A DNA stretch of 22,348 bases from Mageeibacillus sp. UBA1257 (GTDB taxonomy: Bacteria; Bacillota; Clostridia; UBA1212; UBA1257). This document shows, in pieces, positions 15,291 to 22,348 of the stretch. The notes under the pieces were generated by a model. It was not told the DNA's origin, made no database searches, and worked only from the letters and a program-made list of their open reading frames with translations. The stretch is from positions 1 to 22,348 of the forward strand of contig DBVT01000094.1 of the NCBI GenBank assembly GCA_002308775.1, in the 5' to 3' direction. Each line of letters begins with the position of its first letter. The stretch's first letter is position 1. The translations under genes were made by a program, and so were the position numbers.

Positions 15291-16652
15291 ATGCTCTTTA
15301 AGAAAAGTTTAAAATGGATCATCCTCGCTGTTGTTACATGCCTTGCTGTGACTTTCCTCGGATGTAATCAGGGAAAGATCAACACAGGCGATCTCGACCC
15401 CGGCTATCAGCTGGATCCGGAAACCGTAACCGGCAGGATCAAAGTCACCACTTATTTAAGATCGGGTGATCAGTCTGAAATCGCTCTTGACAAGTGGATC
15501 CAGACGTACAACAAATATTATCCGAATGTAACAGTTAAGACGGATATCATCGCATGGTCTGCATTTGCCACACAGGTTGCGTCGGGAGACATCGGCGACG
15601 TTTATTACACAGCTGAAGTTGACGTTTACAACTACGCTGTAAAGAACAAGGCGGCAATGTATCTGGATTCGTACATCGACCTTCTCAACATCGATACTTC
15701 GCAGATCTACACAGGTCTTTACGATCTCGGATGCTATAACGGACTCCTTTACATGGTTCCGTCAGACCTTTCACAGAACGTTTTCTTCACGAACGTTTCA
15801 GCTCTTCAAGAAGCGGGTCTCTCAAGACCGGAAAACGACTGGAAATGGGACGACTTCAGAGATTACTGCAAACGCCTCCGCAGAACGAACGAAGACGGCA
15901 CATATTCTCAGGTCGGCGCATTCTTCTCCACAGAAGTCTGCATGCTGTATCACTTCTTCGTAGGATGGGGCGGAAATTGGGTCGACAAAGTCAACAAGAA
16001 AGTCAACTTCTTCAGCGACGAGAAGGTTCTGAGAGGATTCGATGAACTGATCAATATGGTCAGCGAAGGCGACGCAGGTATTGGCGGACTCACCGGCGCT
16101 ATGGGAGCCAAATTTGCAGGCGTTGATAACACTACCGGATATGTATTCAAACTCAGCACATACATCAACAGGATCGCTGCTTATGAAGCATTCAAAAAGC
16201 TCGGGATCAAATTCGACGTCAGCGCGATGCCTGAAATGCCTGCTCATTTCATAACGGGCGGTGCTACGGGATACCTCGTATACAGCAAAACGAGGAACCC
16301 TGACGCTGCGGCTACATTCGCTCTTACGCTTCTCTCTGACGAAGGACAGATCGCTTTCAACCAGATCGTCGGCGGCGGTATCCCTTGTACAAAGAAAGCT
16401 ATCGCGGACGGCGCTTGGAGAGTTCCTTATCCTGAGGAAGAATTCAACTACGACGCATTCGTTTGCTACCCCGAAGCTTTCACTGCTTCATGGTCTGAAT
16501 GCTTCGTTCCGCCGGAGATCGCATCACAGATCAACAAAGTCATTCCGGGACTTGTAGATGCTCACTTCAGCAACAAGAAGGACTACAAAGACTCCCTTTC
16601 AGACCTTGAGCAGACATGTAATGAGATCTGGGCGACATTGTTCGACGAGTAA
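15291..16652 (+). CDS. ABC sugar transporter substrate-binding lipoprotein (family 1)
   Basis: A 453-residue extracellular solute-binding protein. Of two in-frame ATGs, 15291 is preferred: GGAGG (15279-15283) lies 7 bases before it but only one base before 15285. The signal peptide ends TFLGC with Cys25; Phe at -3 makes the lipobox imperfect. The mature part has the family 1 outline: RIKVTTYLRSGDQSEIALDKWIQTYNKYYPNV, SGDIGDVYYTAEVD, a ligand-cleft loop with DWKWDDFRDYCKRLRRTN, and a late AATFALTLLSDEGQIAFNQI. These proteins deliver oligosaccharides to membrane permeases. No permease or ATPase follows; the gene is closed by a terminator. Codon use fits strong expression. Confidence 0.9.
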   Translation: MLFKKSLKWIILAVVTCLAVTFLGCNQGKINTGDLDPGYQLDPETVTGRIKVTTYLRSGDQSEIALDKWIQTYNKYYPNVTVKTDIIAWSAFATQVASGDIGDVYYTAEVDVYNYAVKNKAAMYLDSYIDLLNIDTSQIYTGLYDLGCYNGLLYMVPSDLSQNVFFTNVSALQEAGLSRPENDWKWDDFRDYCKRLRRTNEDGTYSQVGAFFSTEVCMLYHFFVGWGGNWVDKVNKKVNFFSDEKVLRGFDELINMVSEGDAGIGGLTGAMGAKFAGVDNTTGYVFKLSTYINRIAAYEAFKKLGIKFDVSAMPEMPAHFITGGATGYLVYSKTRNPDAAATFALTLLSDEGQIAFNQIVGGGIPCTKKAIADGAWRVPYPEEEFNYDAFVCYPEAFTASWSECFVPPEIASQINKVIPGLVDAHFSNKKDYKDSLSDLEQTCNEIWATLFDE

Positions 16653-16709
16653 GATAAAATGATCCGCACTTTGATAAGGGCGGCACATGATATGTAAATT
16701 AAAAAAGCT

Positions 16710-16745
16710 TTCCCGCCCCGGAGATCCGGCGCGGGAATGTTTTTT
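16710..16745 (+). terminator. Intrinsic terminator after the binding-protein gene
   Basis: Stem TTCCCGC / GCGGGAA (16710-16716 with 16731-16737) is extended inward past one mismatch by CCGG / CCGG around an AGAT loop, followed by TGTTTTTT. An A-run precedes it. Confidence 0.88.
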
Positions 16746-16809
16746 AATAAAAAGCAGCAGAAATGAGCACACAACACTTGATATTTTTCCCAAAATGTAA
16801 AAATAATGC

Positions 16810-16839
16810 TTGACAACAGTTGAATTATTATGTTAGTAT
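16810..16839 (+). promoter_or_regulatory. Promoter of rplU-prp-rpmA
   Basis: TTGACA (16810-16815), 18 bp spacer, TAGTAT (16834-16839) with an extended -10 TG at 16831-16832. Transcription should start near 16846, giving a leader of about 118 bases before rplU. Confidence 0.75.
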
Positions 16840-16845
16840 ACGCTT

Positions 16846-16958
16846 TGTGCCGCTCTGGCCGGGCTTACAAATCCGTTGTAAGAACGTTTTACATGGTGCC
16901 TTAGGCAAGTCGGTTTTCGCACAAGACCGACACACAGGCGAGATTTATATGGAGGTGC
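16846..16958 (+). ncRNA. L21 leader (ribosomal protein autoregulatory 5' UTR)
   Basis: The untranslated stretch between the promoter and rplU folds into clear hairpins: CTTACAA/TTGTAAG (16864-16882, 7 bp perfect), TGCC/GGCA (16897-16907), and GTCGGT/ACCGAC (16909-16931). Position, length and the segments GCCGCTCTGGCCGGGC and GGTGCCTTAGGCAAGTCGG fit the L21 leader motif known upstream of rplU in Firmicutes, which is thought to bind a ribosomal protein made by the operon and limit expression. The match is from memory of the family, not a covariance search. Confidence 0.72.
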
Positions 16959-16963
16959 AATGT

Positions 16964-17275
16964 ATGTACGCTGTAATAGTTACCGGAGGAAAACAGTACA
17001 AGGTTACGGAAGGCGATGTTCTGTTCGTTGAGAAGCTCGACGCGCAGGCAGACGAGACCGTTACGTTTGATACAGTTCTCGCGGTCATCAAAGATGATGA
17101 TGTAATAGTCGGAAAACCTGCAGTTGAAGGCGCAAGCGTTACCGCTAAAGTCGTAAAGAACGGCAAGGCAAAGAAGATCCGCATTATCAAGCATAAAGCG
17201 AAAAAGGGTTACAGAAAAAGACAGGGACACAGACAGCCTTATACGCAGGTTGAGATCCAGACGATCAACGCGTAA
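16964..17275 (+). CDS. rplU: 50S ribosomal protein L21
   Basis: A 103-residue protein of normal L21 length starting MYAVIVTGGKQYKVTEGDVLFVEKL, the standard N-terminus. The C-terminal KIRIIKHKAKKGYRKRQGHRQPYTQV is the rRNA-binding signature. Chosen ATG at 16964 lies 8 bases after GGAGG (16951-16955); a much earlier in-frame ATG at 16820 lies before the transcript start and is rejected, and an ATG at 16960 is out of frame. First gene of the rplU-prp-rpmA operon. Confidence 0.98.
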   Translation: MYAVIVTGGKQYKVTEGDVLFVEKLDAQADETVTFDTVLAVIKDDDVIVGKPAVEGASVTAKVVKNGKAKKIRIIKHKAKKGYRKRQGHRQPYTQVEIQTINA

Positions 17276-17277
17276 AG

Positions 17278-17640
17278 ATGATCACTGTTACTGTTGAAAG
17301 AAACCCGAAAGGGAAGATTATCCGTTTTACCGTGAAAGGTCACGCGGGATACGACGAGGCGGGAAGAGACATAATTTGTGCGGCTGCTTCAGCTACATCG
17401 TATACGGCTATAGGCTGGTTTGAAGAAAAGTACAATCCGGAAGGAGACGAGAAGAAAAAATCGTTTACCGAAAAGGACGGGTTGATAAGATGGAAAAGAC
17501 CGGAGCCTGACAAAAAAGCGGATGATCAGGCGGATAACGAAAGCGTCACAGCTGATGACGCGGTACTCGAGGCGATGTTGATCGGATTCAAACAGATCGA
17601 GTACAGTTACGGAAAGAAGTATTTGGTTGTAAAGGATTGA
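17278..17640 (+). CDS. prp: Ribosomal-processing cysteine protease Prp
   Basis: A 120-residue protein of the Prp (YsxB) family. It removes the N-terminal extension of ribosomal protein L27, which is needed for ribosome function in Firmicutes. The catalytic pair is clear: GHAGYDEAGRDIICAAAS contains His22 and Cys34, the same numbering as the characterised staphylococcal enzyme. The protein is somewhat longer than the usual 105-112 residues because of a charged insertion around KKADDQADNESVTADD. It starts 2 bp after rplU and ends just before rpmA, its substrate gene. Confidence 0.95.
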   Translation: MITVTVERNPKGKIIRFTVKGHAGYDEAGRDIICAAASATSYTAIGWFEEKYNPEGDEKKKSFTEKDGLIRWKRPEPDKKADDQADNESVTADDAVLEAMLIGFKQIEYSYGKKYLVVKD

Positions 17641-17657
17641 TCAGGAGGTGTATTCCG

Positions 17658-17939
17658 ATGTTAAGAATTAATTTACAGCTCTTCGCTCACAAGAAAGGTC
17701 TCGGAAGCTCGAAGAACGGCAGAGATTCAGAATCGAAGCGTCTCGGTGTCAAGAGAGGAGACGGACAGTCAGTTCTGGCCGGCAGTATTCTTGTAAGACA
17801 GAGAGGAACAAAGATCTATCCCGGAACGAATGTCGGTATGGGCACAGATTACACTCTGTACGCTCTTAAGGACGGCAAAGTCAGTTTCGGCAGACTCGGC
17901 AAGGACAAGAAACAGGTTTCTGTAATCGTAGCCGAGTAA
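17658..17939 (+). CDS. rpmA: 50S ribosomal protein L27 with cleavable N-terminal extension
   Basis: A 93-residue L27. It starts MLRINLQLFAHKKGLGSSKNGRDS; the first nine residues, MLRINLQLF, are the Firmicute extension cut by Prp after Phe9 to leave AHKKG. The chosen ATG at 17658 follows AGGAGGTG (17643-17650); a TTG at 17637 in frame overlaps the prp stop and would disrupt the known extension, so it is rejected. The remainder, with GQSVLAGSILVRQRGTKIYPG, is typical L27. Terminator follows. Confidence 0.97.
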   Translation: MLRINLQLFAHKKGLGSSKNGRDSESKRLGVKRGDGQSVLAGSILVRQRGTKIYPGTNVGMGTDYTLYALKDGKVSFGRLGKDKKQVSVIVAE

Positions 17940-17989
17940 TAGGTGAGAAAACGTCTGCTTTTGCGGACCGTTTCAAAACGCTGAGAATC

Positions 17990-18033
17990 CCAAAGCGCGA
18001 CTCGTAAATGAGATGCGCTTTGGTTTTTTATTT
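17990..18033 (+). terminator. Intrinsic terminator between rpmA and the barnase gene
   Basis: Perfect 9-bp stem CCAAAGCGC / GCGCTTTGG (17990-17998 with 18015-18023), a 16-base loop with a CTC/GAG inner pairing, then TTTTTTATTTT. It separates the ribosomal operon from the downstream genes. Confidence 0.9.
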
Positions 18034-18067
18034 TACCCAAAAAGTTCGAGGCCGATGCTTTTTTTTG

Positions 18068-18096
18068 TTGCTAAAACCTTCCCGATAGGGTAAAAT
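18068..18096 (+). promoter_or_regulatory. Likely promoter of the barnase-barstar unit
   Basis: TTGCTA (18068-18073), 17 bp, TAAAAT (18091-18096). The start point would be near 18103, leaving a 58-base leader that includes a small CCCGC/GCGGG hairpin (18113-18130). There is no extended -10 TG, unlike the other promoters here. Confidence 0.55.
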
Positions 18097-18160
18097 AACA
18101 ATGTATGGACTGCCCGCGCAAAATGGCGGGACAACACTGAAAACAGGAGATGTATTCCGT

Positions 18161-18697
18161 ATGAGATCATTGAAAAAAACTGTCGCGATGATACTGGCGC
18201 TTATAATGTCGCTCGGGCTTTTATGCGCGTGCAGAAATATCGATAAGGACCTGATCGACGATATAGTTGATATTATAACGCAGACTGACGAGCCTACAAG
18301 CGCGCCTTCTGATAAGCCTACGAGCGCGCCTACGGGAGAGACCGCGAAGATCGACAAAAACGGGTCTTATACGACAAAAGAGGACGTCGCTCTTTACCTG
18401 TATACATACGGCGAGCTGCCGCAGAACTTCATAACGAAGAAGGAAGCGGAGGACCTCGGATGGACAGGAGGAGGACTTGAAAAATACGCTCCGGGAAAAT
18501 GTATAGGCGGAACGTATTTCGGAAATTATGAAAACAAGCTTCCCACCAAAGCAGGCCGCGAATACCACGAGTGCGACATAGATACGCTCGGAGCATCCAG
18601 CAGGGGAGCAAAGAGAATAGTTTACTCAAACGACGGTCTCATTTATTACACGGGAGACCATTATGAGACATTTGAACTTTTATACGGAGAAGAATGA
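18161..18697 (+). CDS. Barnase-type guanyl-specific ribonuclease, predicted lipoprotein
   Basis: A 178-residue protein from the ATG at 18161 (AGGAGA 10 bases upstream; an in-frame ATG at 18101 lies at the transcript start and is rejected). Residues 1-23 are a signal peptide with lipobox LCAC (Cys24), then a linker with the repeat KPTSAPTG/EPTSAPSD, then a full barnase domain (about 65-178). Barnase residues by alignment: Lys27=Lys93, Glu73=Glu137 (general base), Arg83=Arg148, Arg87=Arg152, His102=His167 (general acid); all kept. Arg59 of barnase is Tyr123 here. It should cut RNA at G outside the membrane, held by lipid. The barstar gene follows directly. Likely role: competition with neighbours or nutrient scavenging (inference). 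Confidence 0.92.
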   Translation: MRSLKKTVAMILALIMSLGLLCACRNIDKDLIDDIVDIITQTDEPTSAPSDKPTSAPTGETAKIDKNGSYTTKEDVALYLYTYGELPQNFITKKEAEDLGWTGGGLEKYAPGKCIGGTYFGNYENKLPTKAGREYHECDIDTLGASSRGAKRIVYSNDGLIYYTGDHYETFELLYGEE

Positions 18698-18698
18698 T

Positions 18699-18974
18699 AT
18701 GTTTGCAAAGAGAATAAAAATCGATCTGAAAGGTTTTACGACAAAGCAGGAAGCGCATGATATAATGCGCAAGGCATTCAAAGACAGCGAATATTACGGA
18801 AGCAATCTTGACGCTCTGCACGACGTTCTGACGACCGTTATGAAGGACACAAAAGTGATCTTGAAAAACAGAGACAAGGTCATTCCCGAAATGCAGGATT
18901 ACACGGACGGTATCATTCGCGTGTTCGAAGATTCGGCAAAAGAAAACGGTCATCTGACGCTTAAGATACGCTGA
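18699..18974 (+). CDS. Barstar-family ribonuclease inhibitor
   Basis: A 91-residue protein, normal barstar length, starting 1 bp after the nuclease stop with GGAGAAG at 18686-18692 as ribosome site; an in-frame ATG at 18663 would overlap the nuclease gene and is less likely. EYYGSNLDALHDVLT matches the barstar inhibitory helix: Tyr29=Tyr32, Asp35=Asp38, Asp39=Asp42. Barstar Trp38 is His41 here, and Glu76 is probably Asp70. It has no signal peptide, so it would protect the cytoplasm by blocking the nuclease active site before export. Coupling to the nuclease gene is tight. obg follows 47 bp later with no terminator between. Confidence 0.92.
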   Translation: MFAKRIKIDLKGFTTKQEAHDIMRKAFKDSEYYGSNLDALHDVLTTVMKDTKVILKNRDKVIPEMQDYTDGIIRVFEDSAKENGHLTLKIR

Positions 18975-19021
18975 AAAAGACGAAGAACGCACAAAAACAG
19001 CTTGAAAAGGAATTTGCGGAC

Positions 19022-20347
19022 ATGTTTATCGACAGAGCGGAAATATATATACAATCGGGAAACGGCGGCAACGGAGCTGTCTCTTTTCACCGTGAAAAAT
19101 ATATAGCTGCGGGCGGTCCCGACGGCGGAAACGGCGGAAGAGGAGGAGATGTGATCTTCGAAGTCGATACAGGCATGACGACTCTTGCAAATTTCAGATA
19201 CAAGAGGAAATATCGGGCTGAAAACGGAGCGAACGGCGGTCAGAACAAAATGACAGGCAAGAGCGGAAACAGCATAGTCGTCAAAGTTCCCGCAGGAACG
19301 ATAGTAAGAAACGCTGACACAGGTCACGTACTTGCCGATCTTACCAAAGCGGGAGAGAAACAGGTCCTCGCAAGGGGAGGCAAGGGCGGAAAAGGAAATA
19401 TGAACTTCGCGACGCCTACCAGGCAGATACCCGCTTTCGCAAGACTCGGAGAGCCCGGAATTGAACTGAATCTTGTACTCGAGCTTAAACTTCTCGCCGA
19501 CGTGGGACTCGTAGGTTTTCCGAACGTCGGGAAATCGACTTTGCTCTCAGTTACGACAGCCGCAAGACCGGAGATCGCGGATTATCATTTTACGACTATA
19601 AATCCGAATCTCGGAGTCGTTTATACGGAGGAGAGCGGATTCGTAATGGCGGATATCCCGGGACTCATAGAAGGCGCCGCGCAGGGGCAGGGACTGGGTC
19701 ACAGATTCCTGAGGCATATAGAGAGAACGAGACTTCTGCTCCATATGATCGACATTTCGGGCAAAGAGGGAAGAGACCCGTTTGACGATTTTCTTAAAAT
19801 CAACGAGGAACTGAGGCAGTACGACGAGCAGCTCTCGAAGAGGCCGCAGATAATAGTCGCAAATAAGATAGACGAACCGGATTCCGAAAAGAACCTTGAA
19901 ATATTCAAAGAGAAATTCGAAAAATGGAAAGACGAACACGCGGAGGAGATCGCCGAAGGCATCGAAGCAGGTGCATGGAAGATCTTCGAAATATCCGCAC
20001 CGATATCATACAAAACGAGGGAATTGATGGAATACACAGCCTCAGTCCTTCCGAAGGTGCCTGAGATGATCATCGCGGAAGACGAAATAAAGGATGAAGT
20101 CGTATATACGCCCGAGACGGACGGACCGCTTTTTACGGTGAAGAAAGCGAGCGACGGAGCGTACGAAATAGAGGGAAGCTGGATCAGGAGAGTGCTTGAA
20201 ACGGTCAATATCTACGAGTACGAATCGCAGCAGTATTTTCAGAGGCTGATCAGAAAGAAAGGCCTTATAGACGAGCTCGAAAGGCAGGGAATTCAGGAGG
20301 GAGATACTGTGAGGATAGACGATTTCGAGTTCGAATTTTACGATTAA
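19022..20347 (+). CDS. obgE: GTPase Obg, 50S ribosome assembly factor
   Basis: A 441-residue protein with all three Obg parts. The Gly-rich Obg domain (1-158) starts MFIDRAEIYIQSGNGGNGAVSFHREK in outline and keeps the GGPDGGNGGRGGDV repeats; the GTPase domain has GFPNVGKST at 165-173 (P-loop), the switch II DIPGLIEGAAQGQGLG and NKID; the C-terminal OCT domain (about 360-430) ends with RIDDFEFEFYD. Obg binds the large subunit and links ribosome assembly with the stringent response. AAAGGA at 19006-19011 supports the ATG. The gene normally follows rpmA directly; here the barnase/barstar pair lies between, and it probably depends on the promoter at 18068 or one not seen. Confidence 0.97.
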   Translation: MFIDRAEIYIQSGNGGNGAVSFHREKYIAAGGPDGGNGGRGGDVIFEVDTGMTTLANFRYKRKYRAENGANGGQNKMTGKSGNSIVVKVPAGTIVRNADTGHVLADLTKAGEKQVLARGGKGGKGNMNFATPTRQIPAFARLGEPGIELNLVLELKLLADVGLVGFPNVGKSTLLSVTTAARPEIADYHFTTINPNLGVVYTEESGFVMADIPGLIEGAAQGQGLGHRFLRHIERTRLLLHMIDISGKEGRDPFDDFLKINEELRQYDEQLSKRPQIIVANKIDEPDSEKNLEIFKEKFEKWKDEHAEEIAEGIEAGAWKIFEISAPISYKTRELMEYTASVLPKVPEMIIAEDEIKDEVVYTPETDGPLFTVKKASDGAYEIEGSWIRRVLETVNIYEYESQQYFQRLIRKKGLIDELERQGIQEGDTVRIDDFEFEFYD

Positions 20348-20381
20348 AAAATAATAAAATATATTCAAAACGGAGGACATT

Positions 20382-22348
20382 ATGAAGAAAAACTTGTTGT
20401 TGTCACTTGACGGGAAATGGAATCTTTCTTATATGCCGAACAGTCAGTACAAAAAACTCGAGGCGATACCGGGTTCCGAAAGGGAACTCAGAGGGATGAA
20501 GAAGATTCCCGCCGATGTTCCGGGAGTTTTCGAACAGGACCTCTATAAGGCGGGAGTTACGGGAGACCCGTATTTCGGAATGAACATACTCGACGTTCAG
20601 GATCTGGAGTGCATGCATCTTTTTTACTACAGAGATTTCGAATTCGAAGAGGTTCCTTGCGAGGGTATATTCCTCTGTTTTGAAGGCATAGACACATTCG
20701 CGGAAATATATCTGAACGGCGAGTTCCTCGGACAGACTGACAATATGCTGATCCCGCACGAACTCGAAGTGCCCGCTGACATCCTCAAAAAAGGTAAAAA
20801 TGAAATATTCGTACATATAACACCTGCGCCTATCGTTACGAGGGATTATCCTACGCCCGCAAACTCGAATTCGCTGGAATATATATCTGATCTGCTGTAT
20901 GCGCGCAAGGCTCCTTCGATGGGAGGCTGGGACATAATGCCCAGAGTGCTCGGCGGAGGAATGTGGAGATCTGTATATCTCGAAAAGAAAAAGGAAAACA
21001 GGATAGACGACGTATTCATATACACATGCAGCGCAAATGAAGGCGGCAATTCTCACATAATCGCGAGATACACGCTCGCGATCGCAGACGATCTTCTGAA
21101 GGACTACAGAGTCGTTGTAAGAGGTTCCTGCGGAGACAGCTCGTTTGAAGGCAGCGGCAGACCGATAGGCGTGAGCGGAAGGATCTCTGTCAACGTCCCG
21201 AATACAAAGCTCTGGTGGCCCAAAAATTACGGCGACCCGAATCTGTATGACGTGACAGCATATCTCTACAAAGGAGACGAGCTCAAAGACACATTCACGC
21301 TGAAGACAGGTATCAGGACAGTCGAACTCGACAGAACGAGTATAACGAACAAAAACGGAGACGGTGAGTTCTGCTTTAAGATAAACGGAAAGAAGATATT
21401 CTATCTGGGATCAAACTGGGTGCCGCTCGACGCGTTCCATTCGAACGATCTCGAAAGACTGCCGAAGGCTATGGAACTGCTCATGGAAGTCGGATGCAAC
21501 GGCGTAAGATGCTGGGGCGGAAATGTTTACGAGAGCGACGAATTCTTCGATTTCTGCGACTCTCACGGAATAATGATCTGGCAGGATTTCGCGATGGCTT
21601 GCGGAGTATTCCCGCAGGATCAGATGTTTTACGATATGATCTCGGAAGAGGTCGTTGCGGTCGTAAAAAGGCTCAGAAATCACTGCTCGATCATCCTCTG
21701 GGCAGGTGACAACGAGTGTGACTATTCGTATATGGGCGGCAACGGAATAACGAGAGATCCGAACAGGAATGTTATTACGAGAAGGATAATCCCGGAGCTT
21801 CTGGATGCGCACGATTTTACAAGGCCGTATATACCTTCATCTCCTTATATCGATGAAGAGGGATTCAAAACGGGAGGAGGAGACGGATTCGGCGTGCTCT
21901 CGGAAGATCATCTCTGGGGACCGAGAGACTATTACAAAGGAAAATATTACAAAAATACAGTCTGCCACTTCGCAAGCGAGACAGGCTATCACGGATGTCC
22001 TTCGCCTTCGAGCCTCGCGAAATTTATATCGAGAGACAGCCTCTGGCCGTGGTATGATGAAAAGATACTCAAAGAGCGCGGAGAATACATCGAAAAGGTG
22101 GAATGGAGAGTCCACGACGCGTCCCCCGAAACGAGAGACGACGCGCCTTTTGCTTACAGAATAAGGCTGATGGTGAGCCAGATAAGGACGCTTTTCGGTT
22201 ACGTCCCGGAGAATCTCAGAGACTTCGCGATCGCGAGCCAGATCTCCCAGGGAGAGGCTTTCAAATTCTTCATCGAGCGCTTCAGAATAACGAAATGGCG
22301 CCGCACCGGTATCATCTGGTGGAATCTGATCGACGGCTGGCCGCAGAT
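20382..22348 (+). CDS. GH2 beta-mannosidase-like glycoside hydrolase (3' end outside window)
   Basis: The frame opens at ATG 20382 (GGAGG at 20372-20376) and stays open for 655 codons to the window edge. It begins LSLDGKWNLSYMPN, the usual GH2 jelly-roll start, followed by an immunoglobulin-like domain and a TIM barrel. GCNGVRCWGGNVYESDEFFDFCDSHGIMIWQDF is summarised by the motif RCWGG...DEFFDFCD...WQDF typical of beta-mannosidases. LWAGDNE gives the acid/base Glu445, and FASETGYHG gives the likely nucleophile Glu533. No signal peptide, so it acts in the cytoplasm on imported mannosides. Full-length family members are 800-850 residues, so about a fifth is missing. It starts 34 bp after obg without a terminator; read-through is possible. 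Confidence 0.92.
   Translation, partial: MKKNLLLSLDGKWNLSYMPNSQYKKLEAIPGSERELRGMKKIPADVPGVFEQDLYKAGVTGDPYFGMNILDVQDLECMHLFYYRDFEFEEVPCEGIFLCFEGIDTFAEIYLNGEFLGQTDNMLIPHELEVPADILKKGKNEIFVHITPAPIVTRDYPTPANSNSLEYISDLLYARKAPSMGGWDIMPRVLGGGMWRSVYLEKKKENRIDDVFIYTCSANEGGNSHIIARYTLAIADDLLKDYRVVVRGSCGDSSFEGSGRPIGVSGRISVNVPNTKLWWPKNYGDPNLYDVTAYLYKGDELKDTFTLKTGIRTVELDRTSITNKNGDGEFCFKINGKKIFYLGSNWVPLDAFHSNDLERLPKAMELLMEVGCNGVRCWGGNVYESDEFFDFCDSHGIMIWQDFAMACGVFPQDQMFYDMISEEVVAVVKRLRNHCSIILWAGDNECDYSYMGGNGITRDPNRNVITRRIIPELLDAHDFTRPYIPSSPYIDEEGFKTGGGDGFGVLSEDHLWGPRDYYKGKYYKNTVCHFASETGYHGCPSPSSLAKFISRDSLWPWYDEKILKERGEYIEKVEWRVHDASPETRDDAPFAYRIRLMVSQIRTLFGYVPENLRDFAIASQISQGEAFKFFIERFRITKWRRTGIIWWNLIDGWPQ

Noticed and set aside
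16820..16963. N-terminal extension of L21 from an upstream in-frame ATG
   Set aside because: It starts inside the promoter, covers the leader hairpins and lacks similarity to L21; the ATG at 16964 has the ribosome site.
20403..21056. Long minus-strand open frame (217 codons) opposite the beta-mannosidase
   Set aside because: The + strand frame is a clear GH2 enzyme; the antisense translation has no family features.

Overview
The window reads as 22 kb of chromosome from a low-to-mid GC Firmicute, most likely an anaerobic, carbohydrate-using Clostridia member (an inference). The support is: Gram-positive signal peptides and lipoboxes, strong GGAGG ribosome binding sites, TTGACA/TGnTATAAT promoters, an L21-leader-like 5' UTR, an L27 with the N-terminal extension removed by Prp protease, and the oxygen-sensitive ferredoxin oxidoreductase IorAB. 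Every gene I can support lies on the + strand. Both ends cut a gene: an acyl-CoA ligase at the left and a GH2 beta-mannosidase at the right.

Positions 1-5752 hold an aryl-acid / aromatic amino acid module: the tail of an AMP-forming acyl-CoA ligase, iorA, iorB, a phenylacetate-CoA ligase homologue (paaK), a tandem-ACT protein and a PLP-dependent methionine gamma-lyase-family enzyme. A consensus promoter whose -10 lies inside a perfect 16-bp palindrome sits at the paaK/ACT junction and probably gives separate control of the last two genes. An HlyD-like membrane protein follows (5783-7054).

Positions 7055-9374 hold two monocistronic paralogous surface proteins. Each has a strong promoter, a signal peptide, a lectin-like beta-rich body, a Pro/Thr linker and a nearly identical C-terminal Gly-Cys/hydrophobic/basic tail; each is followed by a hairpin terminator. 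Positions 9449-12433 look like one operon: an Lgt-family membrane enzyme, a CPBP membrane protease and an FGGY sugar kinase. Positions 12560-15129 hold a large glycosidase-like TIM-barrel protein with two helix-turn-helix-like N-terminal repeats and unusual codon use, then a small lipoprotein. A strongly promoted sugar-binding lipoprotein (15291-16652) stands without permeases.

Positions 16810-20347 are the conserved rplU-prp-rpmA-obg block, led by an L21 leader RNA. It is interrupted between rpmA and obg by a terminator, a new promoter and a lipoprotein-type barnase with its barstar inhibitor. The beta-mannosidase starts 34 bp after obg.

The points most worth following are the barnase/barstar insertion with changes on both faces of the predicted interface, the C-terminal Cys anchor motif, the palindrome-promoter before the ACT gene, the codon-usage break inside iorA, and the glycosidase-like gene with foreign codon use. 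No tRNA, rRNA, CRISPR array or insertion sequence was seen.
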